Shown here piece by piece: positions 8,575 through 17,181 of a stretch of 64,000 nucleotides of DNA. A program made the translations under genes and the position numbers. The number at the start of each line of letters is the position of its first letter. The first letter of the stretch is position 1. The notes beneath the pieces were generated by a model, which had not been told where the DNA came from, searched no databases, and saw only the letters and a program-made list of their open reading frames with translations. The DNA comes from Brevibacillus brevis (GTDB lineage Bacteria > Bacillota > Bacilli > Brevibacillales > Brevibacillaceae), in contig NZ_CP134050.1 in the NCBI RefSeq assembly GCF_031583145.1, positions 516,501 to 580,500 of the forward strand, in the 5' to 3' direction.

Positions 8575-10185
8575 ATGAAACGGTTTAGGAGCGCGACGAT
8601 GAGCTGCTTGATGAGCGCAAGCGTTTTGGCCATCTCGGCAAGCGGGGCGGCTGCAGCGGATGCGGGGCAAAAAAACCACAGCGGAAGCGAGCTGCATCTT
8701 AATTTGTATTCCGAACCGATGTCTCTGGATCCGGCGATCGGGGAGGACAGCATCTCGTTCGCGCTGCTTCGTGCCACGTTTGACGGGCTGACACGCACCG
8801 GTGAGGATGGCAAGCTGCATCCCTCGGCAGCGGAAAAAATCGATGTCTCGGATGATGGGAAAACCTATACGTTCCACCTGCGTAGTGCGAAATGGAGCAA
8901 CGGCGATCCGGTCACGGCGCACGATTTCGAGTACGCCTGGAAACGGGTGATTGATCCAAAGATCGGTGCCGGGTATGCCTACCAGTTTTATGTAATCCTG
9001 AACGCAGAAAAAGCGAACCGGCAAGAAGCGAAGCTGGACGATGTAGGCATCAAGGCGATCGACGACCGAACGCTGCGGGTGACCCTTGAAAAGCCGGCCC
9101 CGTATTTTTTGGAGCTGACCGCGCTTCCGGTCTACTATCCCGTCAATAAAAAGGTCGCAGAGGCAAGCCAAGGCTGGTCGTGGGAAGCGAATACCCACGT
9201 CGGCAATGGACCGTTCAAAGTGGAGAGCTGGGATCACAAGAAGTCGATCGTCCTCGCCAAGAACCAGGCGTATTGGGACAAGGCTGCAGTCAAGCTGGAC
9301 AAGCTTTCGTTCTCCATGGTGGAGGATGAGGCCACAGAGCTCAGCATGTATAAAAACGGAGAGCTGGATTGGGCAGGCGGACCGCTCGGCAGTTTTCCAG
9401 CTGACGAAATCCCCGCTTTGAAAAAATCCGGGGAATTGCGCACGCAAGTGTTTGCAGGGACGTACTGGTACAAGTTCAACACGGAGCAGGCTCCCTTCCA
9501 GAATGCCAAAATCCGCAAAGCTTTCGCCTACGCCGTCAACCGGCAAGCCTTGATCGACGATGTGCTGCAAACGGCACAGCTTCCTGCCACTGCCATCGTG
9601 CCGCCGGTTCAGTCGCCTGTGAAGGAAGGTTATTTCAAAGACAACGATGTCACCCAGGCGAAAGCGCTGCTGGCCGAGGGGATGAAAGAGCTCGGCATCA
9701 CCCAGCTTCCGCCGATCACTCTTACCTACAACACCTCCTATGCCCATCAAGCCATTGCCCAGTTCATCCAAAGCGAGTGGAAGGACAATCTCGGAGTGGA
9801 CGTGAAGCTCGAGAACAAAGAGTGGAAGCAGTTCCTCGATGACCTGCACGAAGGCCGCTATCAAATCGGCCGTTTTGGGTGGGTAGGCGATTACAGCGAT
9901 CCGGTCAATTTCCTGGAGCTTTTCAAGGACAAGAATGGCTCGCTGAACGATACCCATTGGGAGAGCCCAAAGTACAAGGCGCTGTTGGAGCAATCGGCAA
10001 CGGAATCGGATCCGGAAAAGCGTAGGGCGATCTTGAAACAGGCTGAGCAGATCCTGATGGACGAGATGCCGGTCATGCCGATCTACTATTATACGAATTC
10101 CTGGATACAGAATGAGAAGCTGTCAGGGGTCGTCATCGATCCGCTGGGAACGATCGATTACAAATGGGCTCACTTTACGAACTGA
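8575..10185 (+). CDS. Secreted oligopeptide-binding protein (OppA/DppE family), copy 3, without lipobox
   Basis: The 536-residue protein has the full SBP_bac_5 domain (KWSNGDPVTAHDFEYAWKRV, GWVGDYSDPVNFLELF) but differs from copies 1, 2 and 4 at its N-terminus. The signal sequence ends ASGAAAADAG, which suits signal peptidase I, and there is no Cys at a lipobox position; the only early Cys is residue 11, inside the hydrophobic core. A Gram-positive cell would therefore release it or hold it only loosely. The ribosome site is AGGAGGGGG. It lacks the AT-rich promoter element of its relatives. Role: a peptide-binding protein or a regulatory or scavenging variant; function uncertain. Confidence 0.88.
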   Translation: MKRFRSATMSCLMSASVLAISASGAAAADAGQKNHSGSELHLNLYSEPMSLDPAIGEDSISFALLRATFDGLTRTGEDGKLHPSAAEKIDVSDDGKTYTFHLRSAKWSNGDPVTAHDFEYAWKRVIDPKIGAGYAYQFYVILNAEKANRQEAKLDDVGIKAIDDRTLRVTLEKPAPYFLELTALPVYYPVNKKVAEASQGWSWEANTHVGNGPFKVESWDHKKSIVLAKNQAYWDKAAVKLDKLSFSMVEDEATELSMYKNGELDWAGGPLGSFPADEIPALKKSGELRTQVFAGTYWYKFNTEQAPFQNAKIRKAFAYAVNRQALIDDVLQTAQLPATAIVPPVQSPVKEGYFKDNDVTQAKALLAEGMKELGITQLPPITLTYNTSYAHQAIAQFIQSEWKDNLGVDVKLENKEWKQFLDDLHEGRYQIGRFGWVGDYSDPVNFLELFKDKNGSLNDTHWESPKYKALLEQSATESDPEKRRAILKQAEQILMDEMPVMPIYYYTNSWIQNEKLSGVVIDPLGTIDYKWAHFTN

Positions 10186-10214
10186 AGGGCGTTTTTCGCC
10201 CTTCTTTTTGTTTG
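10184..10214 (+). terminator. Terminator of peptide-binding protein copy 3
   Basis: GAAGGGCG and CGCCCTTC form the stem, which overlaps the stop codon and is followed by TTTTTG. Confidence 0.88.
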
Positions 10215-10480
10215 TCTTTCAGGTGATGCCAGCATCTTATTAGCAAGTGGTTATATGTGATTTATAAAAAATCATAATATTTAAAATAGAATGCCAATCA
10301 TCTATTTTGGCGGCTGGAAGGCAGACCCGAAGCGAAGGGGCTATCATCGAAATTTTTTCAGAGAATAAAAATCCGCATGAGATCAACGTTTCTGGCAAGA
10401 ATAACGAGAGAGGAAGCCTCTTCCGTATTATTTTATCGGTAAATTAATTTTTATATTTGATTAATGATCTTTATAAATAA
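10215..10480. other. AT-rich non-coding stretch before copy 4, no gene seen
   Basis: No open frame with a ribosome site is visible. The run TTTTTTCAGAGAATA at 10353-10367 matches the CodY consensus at 11 of 15 positions, which is too weak to call a site. Confidence 0.55.
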
Positions 10481-10540
10481 ATAAAAATTTATTAAATCAA
10501 TCTAAAACATATTTAAAAATAATATAAAAGCATGTATATT
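10481..10540 (+). promoter_or_regulatory. Promoter of peptide-binding protein copy 4, with shared AT-rich element
   Basis: TTTAAA (10512-10517) and TATATT (10535-10540) are 17 bases apart, 33 bases before the ATG. The AT-rich element at 10481-10508 agrees with that of copy 1 at 23 of 28 positions and lies at the same distance from the -10 box. Confidence 0.6.
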
Positions 10541-10572
10541 GATAAAAGATTTAGAAAAGGGGGATAAATGGC

Positions 10573-12219
10573 ATGAAAAAGAATGTTTTCGTAGCAATGA
10601 GTTCCATCCTCGTACTTGGTGCAGCCCTCGCTGGTTGCGGCGGCAATGCAGCGAAGCCAGCAGACACTGGCGCTAGCCAAGGAAGCGCTCCAGCAGCAGA
10701 AAAGCCTGCATCTGGACCGAAAGTACTGCGTGTGAATCTGCACTCCGAGCCGCCGACAGCGGACCCGGGCATTGCAGAAGACTCCACTTCCGGTACGATC
10801 GTTCGTGCAACGTTCGAAGGTCTGACCCGTACGGGAGAAGACGGCAAAGTACACGAAGCCGCTGCGGAAAGCTACACGGTTTCCGAAGACGGCAAAACAT
10901 ATACATTCAAACTGCGTGACGCAAAATGGAGCAACGGCGATCCGGTAACAGCGAAAGACTTCGAGTACGCTTGGAAGCGCGCTCTGGATCCGAAAACAGC
11001 CTCCAACTACGCGTACCAGCTGTACTACATCAAGAACGGTGAAGCTTTCAACAAAGGCAAAGCCAAAGTAGAAGATGTCGGCGTAAAAGCACTGGACGAC
11101 AAAACGCTGGAAGTTACCCTGGAAAATCCGACTCCATTCTTCACGGAGCTGACCGCTTTCTATACGTACTACCCAGTGAACCAAAAAGTAGTGGAAGGCA
11201 ACGACAAATGGGCAGCTGACGGCAAAACCCACGTAGGTAACGGTCCGTTCAAGCTGGAATCCTGGGAGCACAAAAACAAGCTCGTTCTGGTGAAAAACGA
11301 CAACTACTGGGATAAAGACAAAGTCAAATTGGACAAAATCGAATTCTCCATGGTAGAAGACGAGAACACCGAGCTGTCCATGTTTGACAACGGCGAACTC
11401 GACTGGGCTGGCTCGCCGACAAGCTCCCTGCCGACAGACGCGATCCCGGCTCTGAAAGACTCCGGCAAAATGAAAACTCAACCGATCGCGGGTACGTACT
11501 GGTACAAGTTCAATACGGAAAAAGCTCCGTTCAACAACGTGAAGATCCGTAAAGCGTTCACATATGCGATCGACCGTCAATCCTTGATCGACAACGTGCT
11601 GCAAACCGGACAGATCCCAGCTACCGGCGCAGTTCCGCCATCCATGGCACTGAACAAAGACGGCTACTTCAAAGACAACGACATCGAAACCGCGAAGAAG
11701 CTGCTGGAAGAGGGTATGAAAGAGGAAGGCCTGACCAAGCTGCCAACCATCACCCTTTCCTACAACACTTCCGAAGCGCACAAAAAGATTGCGGAAGCGA
11801 TTCAAGACCAATGGAAGAAAAACCTCGGCGTAGACGTGAAGCTCGAAAACAAAGAGTGGAAGGTGTACATCGAAGATCTGCACCAAGGCAAATTCCAAAT
11901 CGGCCGTATGGGCTGGCTGGGCGACTTCAACGATCCGATCAACTTCCTGGAGCTGTACAAGGATAAAAAAGGCGGCAACAACGACACGAACTGGGAAAAT
12001 CCGAAGTACAAAGAGCTGCTGAACCAATCCGCTCTGGAGAAAGATCCAGAGAAGCGCAAAGCAATCCTGGCACAGGCCGAGCAAATCCTGATGGACGACA
12101 TGCCAATCATGCCGATCTACTTCTACACCGATTCCTGGGTCCAAAACGACAAGGTATCCGGCGTGGTTATCGACGGTCTGGGCGCAGTCGACTACAAAAA
12201 CGCGGACATCGCACAATAA
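10573..12219 (+). CDS. Oligopeptide ABC transporter substrate-binding lipoprotein (OppA/DppE family), copy 4
   Basis: A 548-residue lipoprotein with lipobox LAGC (Cys22), an Ala/Pro-rich linker and a complete SBP_bac_5 domain (KWSNGDPVTAKDFEYAWKRA, IGRMGWLGDFNDPINFLELY). It is the closest relative of copy 2, and its codons are the most biased of the four, so it is probably the most abundant. The GGGGG ribosome site is well placed; an ATG five bases upstream is out of frame. No transporter genes adjoin it. It should deliver peptides to an Opp- or Dpp-type permease encoded elsewhere. Confidence 0.94.
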   Translation: MKKNVFVAMSSILVLGAALAGCGGNAAKPADTGASQGSAPAAEKPASGPKVLRVNLHSEPPTADPGIAEDSTSGTIVRATFEGLTRTGEDGKVHEAAAESYTVSEDGKTYTFKLRDAKWSNGDPVTAKDFEYAWKRALDPKTASNYAYQLYYIKNGEAFNKGKAKVEDVGVKALDDKTLEVTLENPTPFFTELTAFYTYYPVNQKVVEGNDKWAADGKTHVGNGPFKLESWEHKNKLVLVKNDNYWDKDKVKLDKIEFSMVEDENTELSMFDNGELDWAGSPTSSLPTDAIPALKDSGKMKTQPIAGTYWYKFNTEKAPFNNVKIRKAFTYAIDRQSLIDNVLQTGQIPATGAVPPSMALNKDGYFKDNDIETAKKLLEEGMKEEGLTKLPTITLSYNTSEAHKKIAEAIQDQWKKNLGVDVKLENKEWKVYIEDLHQGKFQIGRMGWLGDFNDPINFLELYKDKKGGNNDTNWENPKYKELLNQSALEKDPEKRKAILAQAEQILMDDMPIMPIYFYTDSWVQNDKVSGVVIDGLGAVDYKNADIAQ

Positions 12220-12238
12220 TCGAACAAGGTTGATGAGG

Positions 12239-12272
12239 AGAGAGGCGCCTAGCGTGCCTCTCTTCTTTTTTT
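12239..12272 (+). terminator. Terminator of peptide-binding protein copy 4
   Basis: AGAGAGGC (12239-12246) pairs with GCCTCTCT (12256-12263) and is followed by a T-rich run. Confidence 0.88.
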
Positions 12273-12357
12273 GGAATCTCATGGACAAATGACCAATCCA
12301 TCCGGCCAATCCCGACATAGAGTGAAAAGAACAAACTGTCACACGGAGGGATTCGCT

Positions 12358-12615
12358 ATGGATATTGGCAAACTGCTCAGTCTTGTAAAGTCGATACCAA
12401 AAGATAAGCTCAAGTCGGATGCCGGACTCAAGGAGGTCATCCGCGATCTGGGCAAAAAAATGGGCAAAAACTTTACCGAGCAGGAATTGAACAGCTACGT
12501 AGCCCAGTTTCGCACGATGGCGAGGACCGAAAATGTCGGCAGTCTCATGAACAAGCTGTCCAAAAAAGGCGTGGACATGAAGGACCTGAACAACTTGAAA
12601 AAACGCTTTAAGTAA
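12358..12615 (+). CDS. Small protein, possibly SpoVIF-like
   Basis: An 85-residue, lysine-rich, mostly helical protein with no signal peptide. The start ATG at 12358 has GGAGGG eight bases upstream. The arrangement of a helical core (GLKEVIRDLGKKMG) followed by a polar stretch and a C-terminal helix recalls the stage VI sporulation protein F family in size and pattern, but I cannot show clear motif identity. It lies 12 bases before another small gene and may share its transcript. Function is not established. Confidence 0.6.
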   Translation: MDIGKLLSLVKSIPKDKLKSDAGLKEVIRDLGKKMGKNFTEQELNSYVAQFRTMARTENVGSLMNKLSKKGVDMKDLNNLKKRFK

Positions 12616-12627
12616 CGGCTCGAAAAC

Positions 12628-13134
12628 ATGGAGGGAGGTGGGACTATCGCAGTCAAGACGAAAAAGAGACAAAAGCAGGCCGTCTCCCGCGACCAACTGC
12701 TTGAGACAATGAACAAGCTTGCGCGTGACCACAATTCCGCCAATGAACAAGTGCTTCGCGAAATGGTTCACGTGCGCCAGGAACTGCAGGACGTGAAGAA
12801 TACGCTGGGACGGATGAGCAACAAGTCGAGCTCTGGGCCGAGGCGCAGCCTGTTTTTTGGGCCGCGTCGCCGTTCGCCTGCACAAAATGAGTTGATGGCA
12901 AAGCCGAAGCCGGCGTTCAGTCTGGAAGACCTGCTGCCGCTCTTGCCTCACCTAAGTGACGCGTTTCCGCAGCTGAAGAACCCCAAAGTGGCGGAGTCCA
13001 TCAAGGTGTTGTCCAATCCGGCAGTGATGGCGATGATTCAGCAGTTTATGGCCAATGGCGGCTTGAGCATGTTGACTGGTAAACAAGTAGAAGAGGTAAA
13101 TCGTCGGGAGAGACGAGGGTTGTTGTTCCGGTAA
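12628..13134 (+). CDS. Hypothetical protein with basic coiled-coil N-terminus
   Basis: I do not recognise this 168-residue protein. It starts with a very basic stretch (KTKKRQKQ), has a predicted coiled coil around 20-65 (LRDHN to GRMSN), an Arg/Ser/Pro-rich linker and a hydrophobic C-terminal part (LEDLLPLLPHL, then AVMAMIQQFMANGG). The only in-frame ATG (12628) stands before, not after, the strong GGGAGGTGGG ribosome site. With that site the start could be the rare ATC at 12646. It follows the preceding small gene closely and ends in a strong terminator. It may act in the cytoplasm, but no function can be given. Confidence 0.65.
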   Translation: MEGGGTIAVKTKKRQKQAVSRDQLLETMNKLARDHNSANEQVLREMVHVRQELQDVKNTLGRMSNKSSSGPRRSLFFGPRRRSPAQNELMAKPKPAFSLEDLLPLLPHLSDAFPQLKNPKVAESIKVLSNPAVMAMIQQFMANGGLSMLTGKQVEEVNRRERRGLLFR

Positions 13135-13142
13135 GGGACACG

Positions 13143-13177
13143 AAGAGGCGTTGGCCGACAAACGCCTCTTTCTATTG
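13143..13177 (+). terminator. Terminator after the two small genes
   Basis: A perfect 10-bp stem, AAGAGGCGTT with AACGCCTCTT, is followed by TTTCTATT. Confidence 0.85.
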
Positions 13178-13294
13178 CAACGAAACCTGTCAATTGGTGA
13201 TTGAAAATGTCAGACAATTACGTCTATACAAACTATTTGCATTCAGACATAATGATATGCGAATGGAAAAATTCTTTTTACCAGGAGGACAAGC

Positions 13295-14665
13295 ATGCTG
13301 AAAAAATCGGTAATTCCTTTCTGTCTCATCGCCAGCCTGACGTTCGGAATGACTGCTTACGCCCAGCCTCATCCATCGGACAGTGCGTTTGACAACAAGA
13401 TCGTAAAAAGAATTAAGGTCGACAACATTTATAAAACGATCAAGGATTTGTCCGAAGAGCCGAGAGTGGCAGGGACGGCCTCCGAGCGCAATGCGATCAA
13501 ATACATCGAAAAGAAGTTCCAATCGTACGGGTATGAGACGGAAAAGCAAGCGTTTGATTTTTACAGTTATACGGGACCTACCGATGTAGCTTTCTCTGTC
13601 AGCGGGTTTGAAGATACGGATTGGGAGCTTGGCACTTTTACATATGGAGTAAACGGAGACGTAAGCGGAGAGCTGGTGTACGCCGGATTGGGCAGGGAAG
13701 AGGACGTGGCCGATCTGGATCTGTCCGGAAAAGTGGCGCTGATCAAGCGCGGCGAAATTCCTTTCTCGGAAAAGGTCAAGAACGCAGCGGAAGCGGGTGC
13801 CGAAGCCGTCATCATCTTTAACAATGCCTCCGGGGTGATCAACGGGACGCTCGGAGGGCCGGACGATGGCTATGTTCCTGCCTTGGCGCTGACACGGGAG
13901 CAAGGAGAAATGCTCCTGGAGAAGCTGGAGGAAGGCGAAGAGCTGACGGCGTCCGTCACCGTCGAGGGAGCGGAAACGAAGGAAAGCACCTCCTACAACG
14001 TGATTGCCACCAAAAAGCCGGATAAGAATAAAGACAACGGGCAAATCGTGATCGTCGGCGCCCATCACGATTCTGTGGAAGGTGCCCCGGGAGCAAACGA
14101 CGATGCTTCCGGTACGGCTACTACGCTGGAGCTCGCCCGTGTGATGGCAAACATGCCGACGGATACGGAAATTCGCTTCATCACGTTCGGAGCGGAGGAG
14201 AACGGACTCTTGGGCTCCTATGCGTACGTAGAAGCGTTGTCTGAGGAAGAAATCGAAAGTACGGTCGGCATGTTCCAGATGGATATGGTGGGCAGCCGCG
14301 ATGCAGGCAAGCTGATCATGTACACGGTAGACGGCGAGAAAAATGTCGTCACAGACCTTGGAGCGGCAGCGGGTTCGAGATTGTCCGAGACTGTCAATTA
14401 CGGACAGGAAGGGCGAAGCGACCACGTCCCGTTTGCGGAAGCAGGCATTCCGGCCGCGCTGTTTATCCACGCGCCCGTGGAGCCATGGTACCATTCGCCT
14501 GAGGACACGATCGACAAGATCAGCAAGGACAAGCTGCAGGAGGTGGCAGAGATCGTCGGTGCCGCCGTTTACCAAATCGCCCGTCCGGACACACCTGCCC
14601 TGGAAAACGCTCACGTCGCACCGAGACCGGTCGACTATGATTTTGAAGAGAGAGAACTGGAATAG
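13295..14665 (+). CDS. Secreted M28 family zinc aminopeptidase (YwaD-like)
   Basis: The 456-residue protein has a signal peptide cleaved near AYA-QP (about residue 23) and no lipobox, so it is exported. A PA domain is inserted at about 120-215 (LSGKVALIKRG). The M28 catalytic domain carries two-zinc ligands in VGAHHDSVEGAPGANDDASG, the catalytic glutamates in TFGAEENGLLGS, the Asp in MDMVGS and the His in WYHSPEDT. In B. subtilis the similar YwaD frees N-terminal residues from peptides. Together with the peptide-binding proteins upstream it would help the cell use extracellular protein. AGGAGGAC precedes the ATG. Confidence 0.92.
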   Translation: MLKKSVIPFCLIASLTFGMTAYAQPHPSDSAFDNKIVKRIKVDNIYKTIKDLSEEPRVAGTASERNAIKYIEKKFQSYGYETEKQAFDFYSYTGPTDVAFSVSGFEDTDWELGTFTYGVNGDVSGELVYAGLGREEDVADLDLSGKVALIKRGEIPFSEKVKNAAEAGAEAVIIFNNASGVINGTLGGPDDGYVPALALTREQGEMLLEKLEEGEELTASVTVEGAETKESTSYNVIATKKPDKNKDNGQIVIVGAHHDSVEGAPGANDDASGTATTLELARVMANMPTDTEIRFITFGAEENGLLGSYAYVEALSEEEIESTVGMFQMDMVGSRDAGKLIMYTVDGEKNVVTDLGAAAGSRLSETVNYGQEGRSDHVPFAEAGIPAALFIHAPVEPWYHSPEDTIDKISKDKLQEVAEIVGAAVYQIARPDTPALENAHVAPRPVDYDFEERELE

Positions 14666-14685
14666 AATACGACTTCATGCCTCGG

Positions 14686-14716
14686 AAAAAGTGCCGGAAT
14701 TCGGCACTTTTTTTTG
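14686..14716 (+). terminator. Terminator of the M28 peptidase gene
   Basis: AAGTGCCG pairs with CGGCACTT around a five-base loop, followed by eight T. Confidence 0.9.
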
Positions 14717-14771
14717 TTGGCCGCAAAATAGCAAAAAGGGATGTCGATTTTGGTTCCAAAAGACTACAAAC

Positions 14772-14800
14772 TTTACAGATCAACAAGCGTCTAATAGAAT
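14772..14800 (+). promoter_or_regulatory. SigA-type promoter of the amidase-gerM pair
   Basis: TTTACA (14772-14777) and TAGAAT (14795-14800) are 17 bases apart, 63 bases before the ATG. Confidence 0.5.
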
Positions 14801-14862
14801 GGTGAACGTTGCACGATAGCTGAAGCCAAGACAACAAAACAGACATCACGGAGGAGGTCAGG

Positions 14863-16551
14863 ATGAAAAGACGATTGTACCTTCTGCTGCTATCTCTGCT
14901 GGTCCTGCTGTTCATCCCCGGCTGGGCAGCGGCGGCAAGCAGTGCCAGGGAGGAAAGCGTCAACCTCATGATCGGTGGACAAGCTGTATCCCCTGAGGTG
15001 CCGCCAGTGATCAAAAGCGGCCGCACCCTCGTTCCTGTCCGGGTCATAGCGGAAGGGCTCGGTGCGAATGTAGACTGGAACGAAGCAGCACGAACCGCAA
15101 CGATTTCGAGGGGAAACCAGCAGCTAACCCTCACGCTTGATTCGAAAAAGGCCGTATTGAACGGCAAGCAGGTAACGCTGGACACCCCGCCCGTCATTTC
15201 GAAGCAGCGCATGCTCTTGCCGCTGCGCTTTGTCGGGGAGTCTCTGGGTGTGACCGTGGGGTGGGACAACAGCACCCGGACCGTCATTGCCAACGAAACA
15301 CCCCAGATCGAGTTGAACGGCAAAAAGCCGGCGCAGACGATCAATGCTTACCGGGTAGCTGACACCATGTACATATCCGCGCAGGCGGTAGCCGATCAGC
15401 TTGGGCTGAAGGGGATGCAATGGAAGCGTCCGGAGGCAGGCAAGACGATCGACGACCAGCTCGTGCTCCCGGTGGATCGACTGGAATCGGAGCTTGGGGG
15501 CTCCTTTACCTGGAATGAGAAAAAGAATACGCTGGAAATCGAGCGTGTCAACCGCCTGACCGAAGTATCCCAGGAAGGGGATACCGTGCGGATTGATACG
15601 TCGCTTCCTGTCCGGGCCGATTCTTTTGTGCTGGATGGTCCGGCGCGAGTCGTACTCGATTTGCCGGGAACGGTTCTGGACGATGACCTGAAAGAGCTCA
15701 GCCGCGAGAGTGACGACGGTGTCGTCACCGTCAAGAATGCGGAAGAGGACGCAGTAGATGCAGCGCTGGATGAAGAGGCGGATGAAGATCAAGTGGATGG
15801 AGAAGAACCGTCTGACTCTTCGGACGAGCAGGCGGCAGAAGCAGCCCAGCCTGCAGAGAAACCGCTGATCGCCTCTCTGCGTTACAGCCAGTACAGCAGT
15901 TCTCCCGATACTGTACGTGTCGTCATTGAGCTGAATAAGAAGAGCCAGTATAATGTGTCCTATACGGATCGCGGCCTGGAAGTCACTTTGAAAGCGAAGC
16001 CCCAAAAAACCGGCTTCCTGATCGTAGTGGATGCCGGTCACGGCGGTAAAGACCCGGGTTCATTGGGAGCTGCGGGCAACCACGAAAAAGATTATAATTT
16101 GGCGGTAGCGAACAAGGTTGTTGCGCTGCTGAAGCAATACAAGGAATTTCAAGTCGTTCCGGTACGCACAACAGATGTTTTTTACGAACTGTCGGAGCGC
16201 GTAGCGATCGCGAATGAAAACAATGCCGATCTGTTCCTGTCGATTCACGCCAATTCCTTTCCGAAGCCGACGGCGGGCGGTACGGAGACGTTCTACTACA
16301 ATGCCAACAGTAAAACGTTCGCTCAAATCGTCCACAAGCATTTGCAGGGCGCAACCGGCTTTACCGATCGGGGCGTCAAGGCGACAGGCTACTACGTCAT
16401 CAAGAACACGAAGATGCCGGCCGTTCTCACAGAGACGGGCTTCCTGTCCAATCCGACCGAGAATGCGAAGCTGACGGATCCGGCATTCCAGGACAAGATC
16501 GCCAAGGCGCTCGTAGACGCCATTCGCGAATACTATCTGTCGTACCAGTAA
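14863..16551 (+). CDS. N-acetylmuramoyl-L-alanine amidase with copper-amine-oxidase-like N-terminal domain
   Basis: This 562-residue secreted enzyme cleaves the bond between muramic acid and L-alanine in peptidoglycan. After a signal peptide comes a Cu_amine_oxidN1-type domain (about 35-145; TLVPVRVIAEGLGANVDW and MLLPLRFVGESLGV), then an AMIN-like beta region interrupted by an acidic linker (about 285-325), and a C-terminal Amidase_3 domain (about 385-562). The zinc ligands are seen in DAGHGG, NHEKDYN and SIHANS, and the catalytic Glu in LTETGF. The ribosome site is GGAGGAGG. gerM follows after 12 bases, so the two form an operon that may act in division, sporulation or spore cortex work. 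Confidence 0.93.
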   Translation: MKRRLYLLLLSLLVLLFIPGWAAAASSAREESVNLMIGGQAVSPEVPPVIKSGRTLVPVRVIAEGLGANVDWNEAARTATISRGNQQLTLTLDSKKAVLNGKQVTLDTPPVISKQRMLLPLRFVGESLGVTVGWDNSTRTVIANETPQIELNGKKPAQTINAYRVADTMYISAQAVADQLGLKGMQWKRPEAGKTIDDQLVLPVDRLESELGGSFTWNEKKNTLEIERVNRLTEVSQEGDTVRIDTSLPVRADSFVLDGPARVVLDLPGTVLDDDLKELSRESDDGVVTVKNAEEDAVDAALDEEADEDQVDGEEPSDSSDEQAAEAAQPAEKPLIASLRYSQYSSSPDTVRVVIELNKKSQYNVSYTDRGLEVTLKAKPQKTGFLIVVDAGHGGKDPGSLGAAGNHEKDYNLAVANKVVALLKQYKEFQVVPVRTTDVFYELSERVAIANENNADLFLSIHANSFPKPTAGGTETFYYNANSKTFAQIVHKHLQGATGFTDRGVKATGYYVIKNTKMPAVLTETGFLSNPTENAKLTDPAFQDKIAKALVDAIREYYLSYQ

Positions 16552-16563
16552 GGGAGGCATTCG

Positions 16564-17106
16564 ATGAAACGACGTCACATGATTTGGATGGCAGCACTGG
16601 CCGTTCTGCTCGTCGCAGGATGTGGCCAGAAGGCTGCACCGGCACCGCAGCCACCGGCGCAGCAGACTCCGGGATCGAATCCTGCACCTGAGACAACCGA
16701 GCCAAAGCTGACCAAGCAAACCATTTCCCTCTATTATTCCGACAACAATCTGATGGAGCTGCAGAAGGAAGAGCAAGAGATTTCCTTTGCGGAGAACATC
16801 GAGAAGTACAAAAAAGCGATCGAATTGCTAGGGAAACCGAAAAATCCGGACGAGCATGTCGGGCTCTGGACCGATTTCCACTATCACTCGGTCACCTTTG
16901 ACAACGGGACCGTGACAATCGACGCCGACAGCAAAAACCAGTACAACATGGGATCGAGCGGCGAAGGAATGGCGCTGGACGCCATCAAGCAAACGCTCTT
17001 TCAATTCCCGGAAGTTAAGCAGATCACCTTCCTGGAAGACGGGAAAAAAGTAGAATCGCTGATGGGCCACGTAGATGTGTCGGAACCATTGACGAGAGAC
17101 AAGTGA
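16564..17106 (+). CDS. GerMN domain lipoprotein
   Basis: A 180-residue lipoprotein with lipobox VAGC (Cys20), a Pro/Ala/Gln-rich spacer and one GerMN domain (about 55-170). B. subtilis GerM has two such domains and takes part in spore formation and germination; this one has a single domain, so it is GerM-like rather than a clear orthologue. It is co-transcribed with the upstream amidase, which suggests a cell-wall role outside the membrane. The start ATG follows GGGAGG. Confidence 0.85.
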   Translation: MKRRHMIWMAALAVLLVAGCGQKAAPAPQPPAQQTPGSNPAPETTEPKLTKQTISLYYSDNNLMELQKEEQEISFAENIEKYKKAIELLGKPKNPDEHVGLWTDFHYHSVTFDNGTVTIDADSKNQYNMGSSGEGMALDAIKQTLFQFPEVKQITFLEDGKKVESLMGHVDVSEPLTRDK

Positions 17107-17118
17107 GTGCATGAAGCG

Positions 17119-17164
17119 AAAAAGCGGCAACAGCCTGTTACACAGGCTGTCGCCGCTTTTTTTG
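17119..17164. terminator. Terminator of the amidase-gerM operon, between converging genes
   Basis: AAAAGCGGC and AACAGCCTG pair with CAGGCTGT and GCCGCTTTT around a short loop, and a T run follows on the plus strand. The A run on the left could make it work for the opposing DUF378 gene as well. Confidence 0.88.
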
Positions 17165-17181
17165 CGTGCCGGGGGCCGCAT

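Noticed and set aside
10353-10367. CodY-like box TTTTTTCAGAGAATA
   Set aside because: Eleven of 15 matches in AT-rich DNA is near background, and a second candidate at 6591-6605 lacks the CWG centre.
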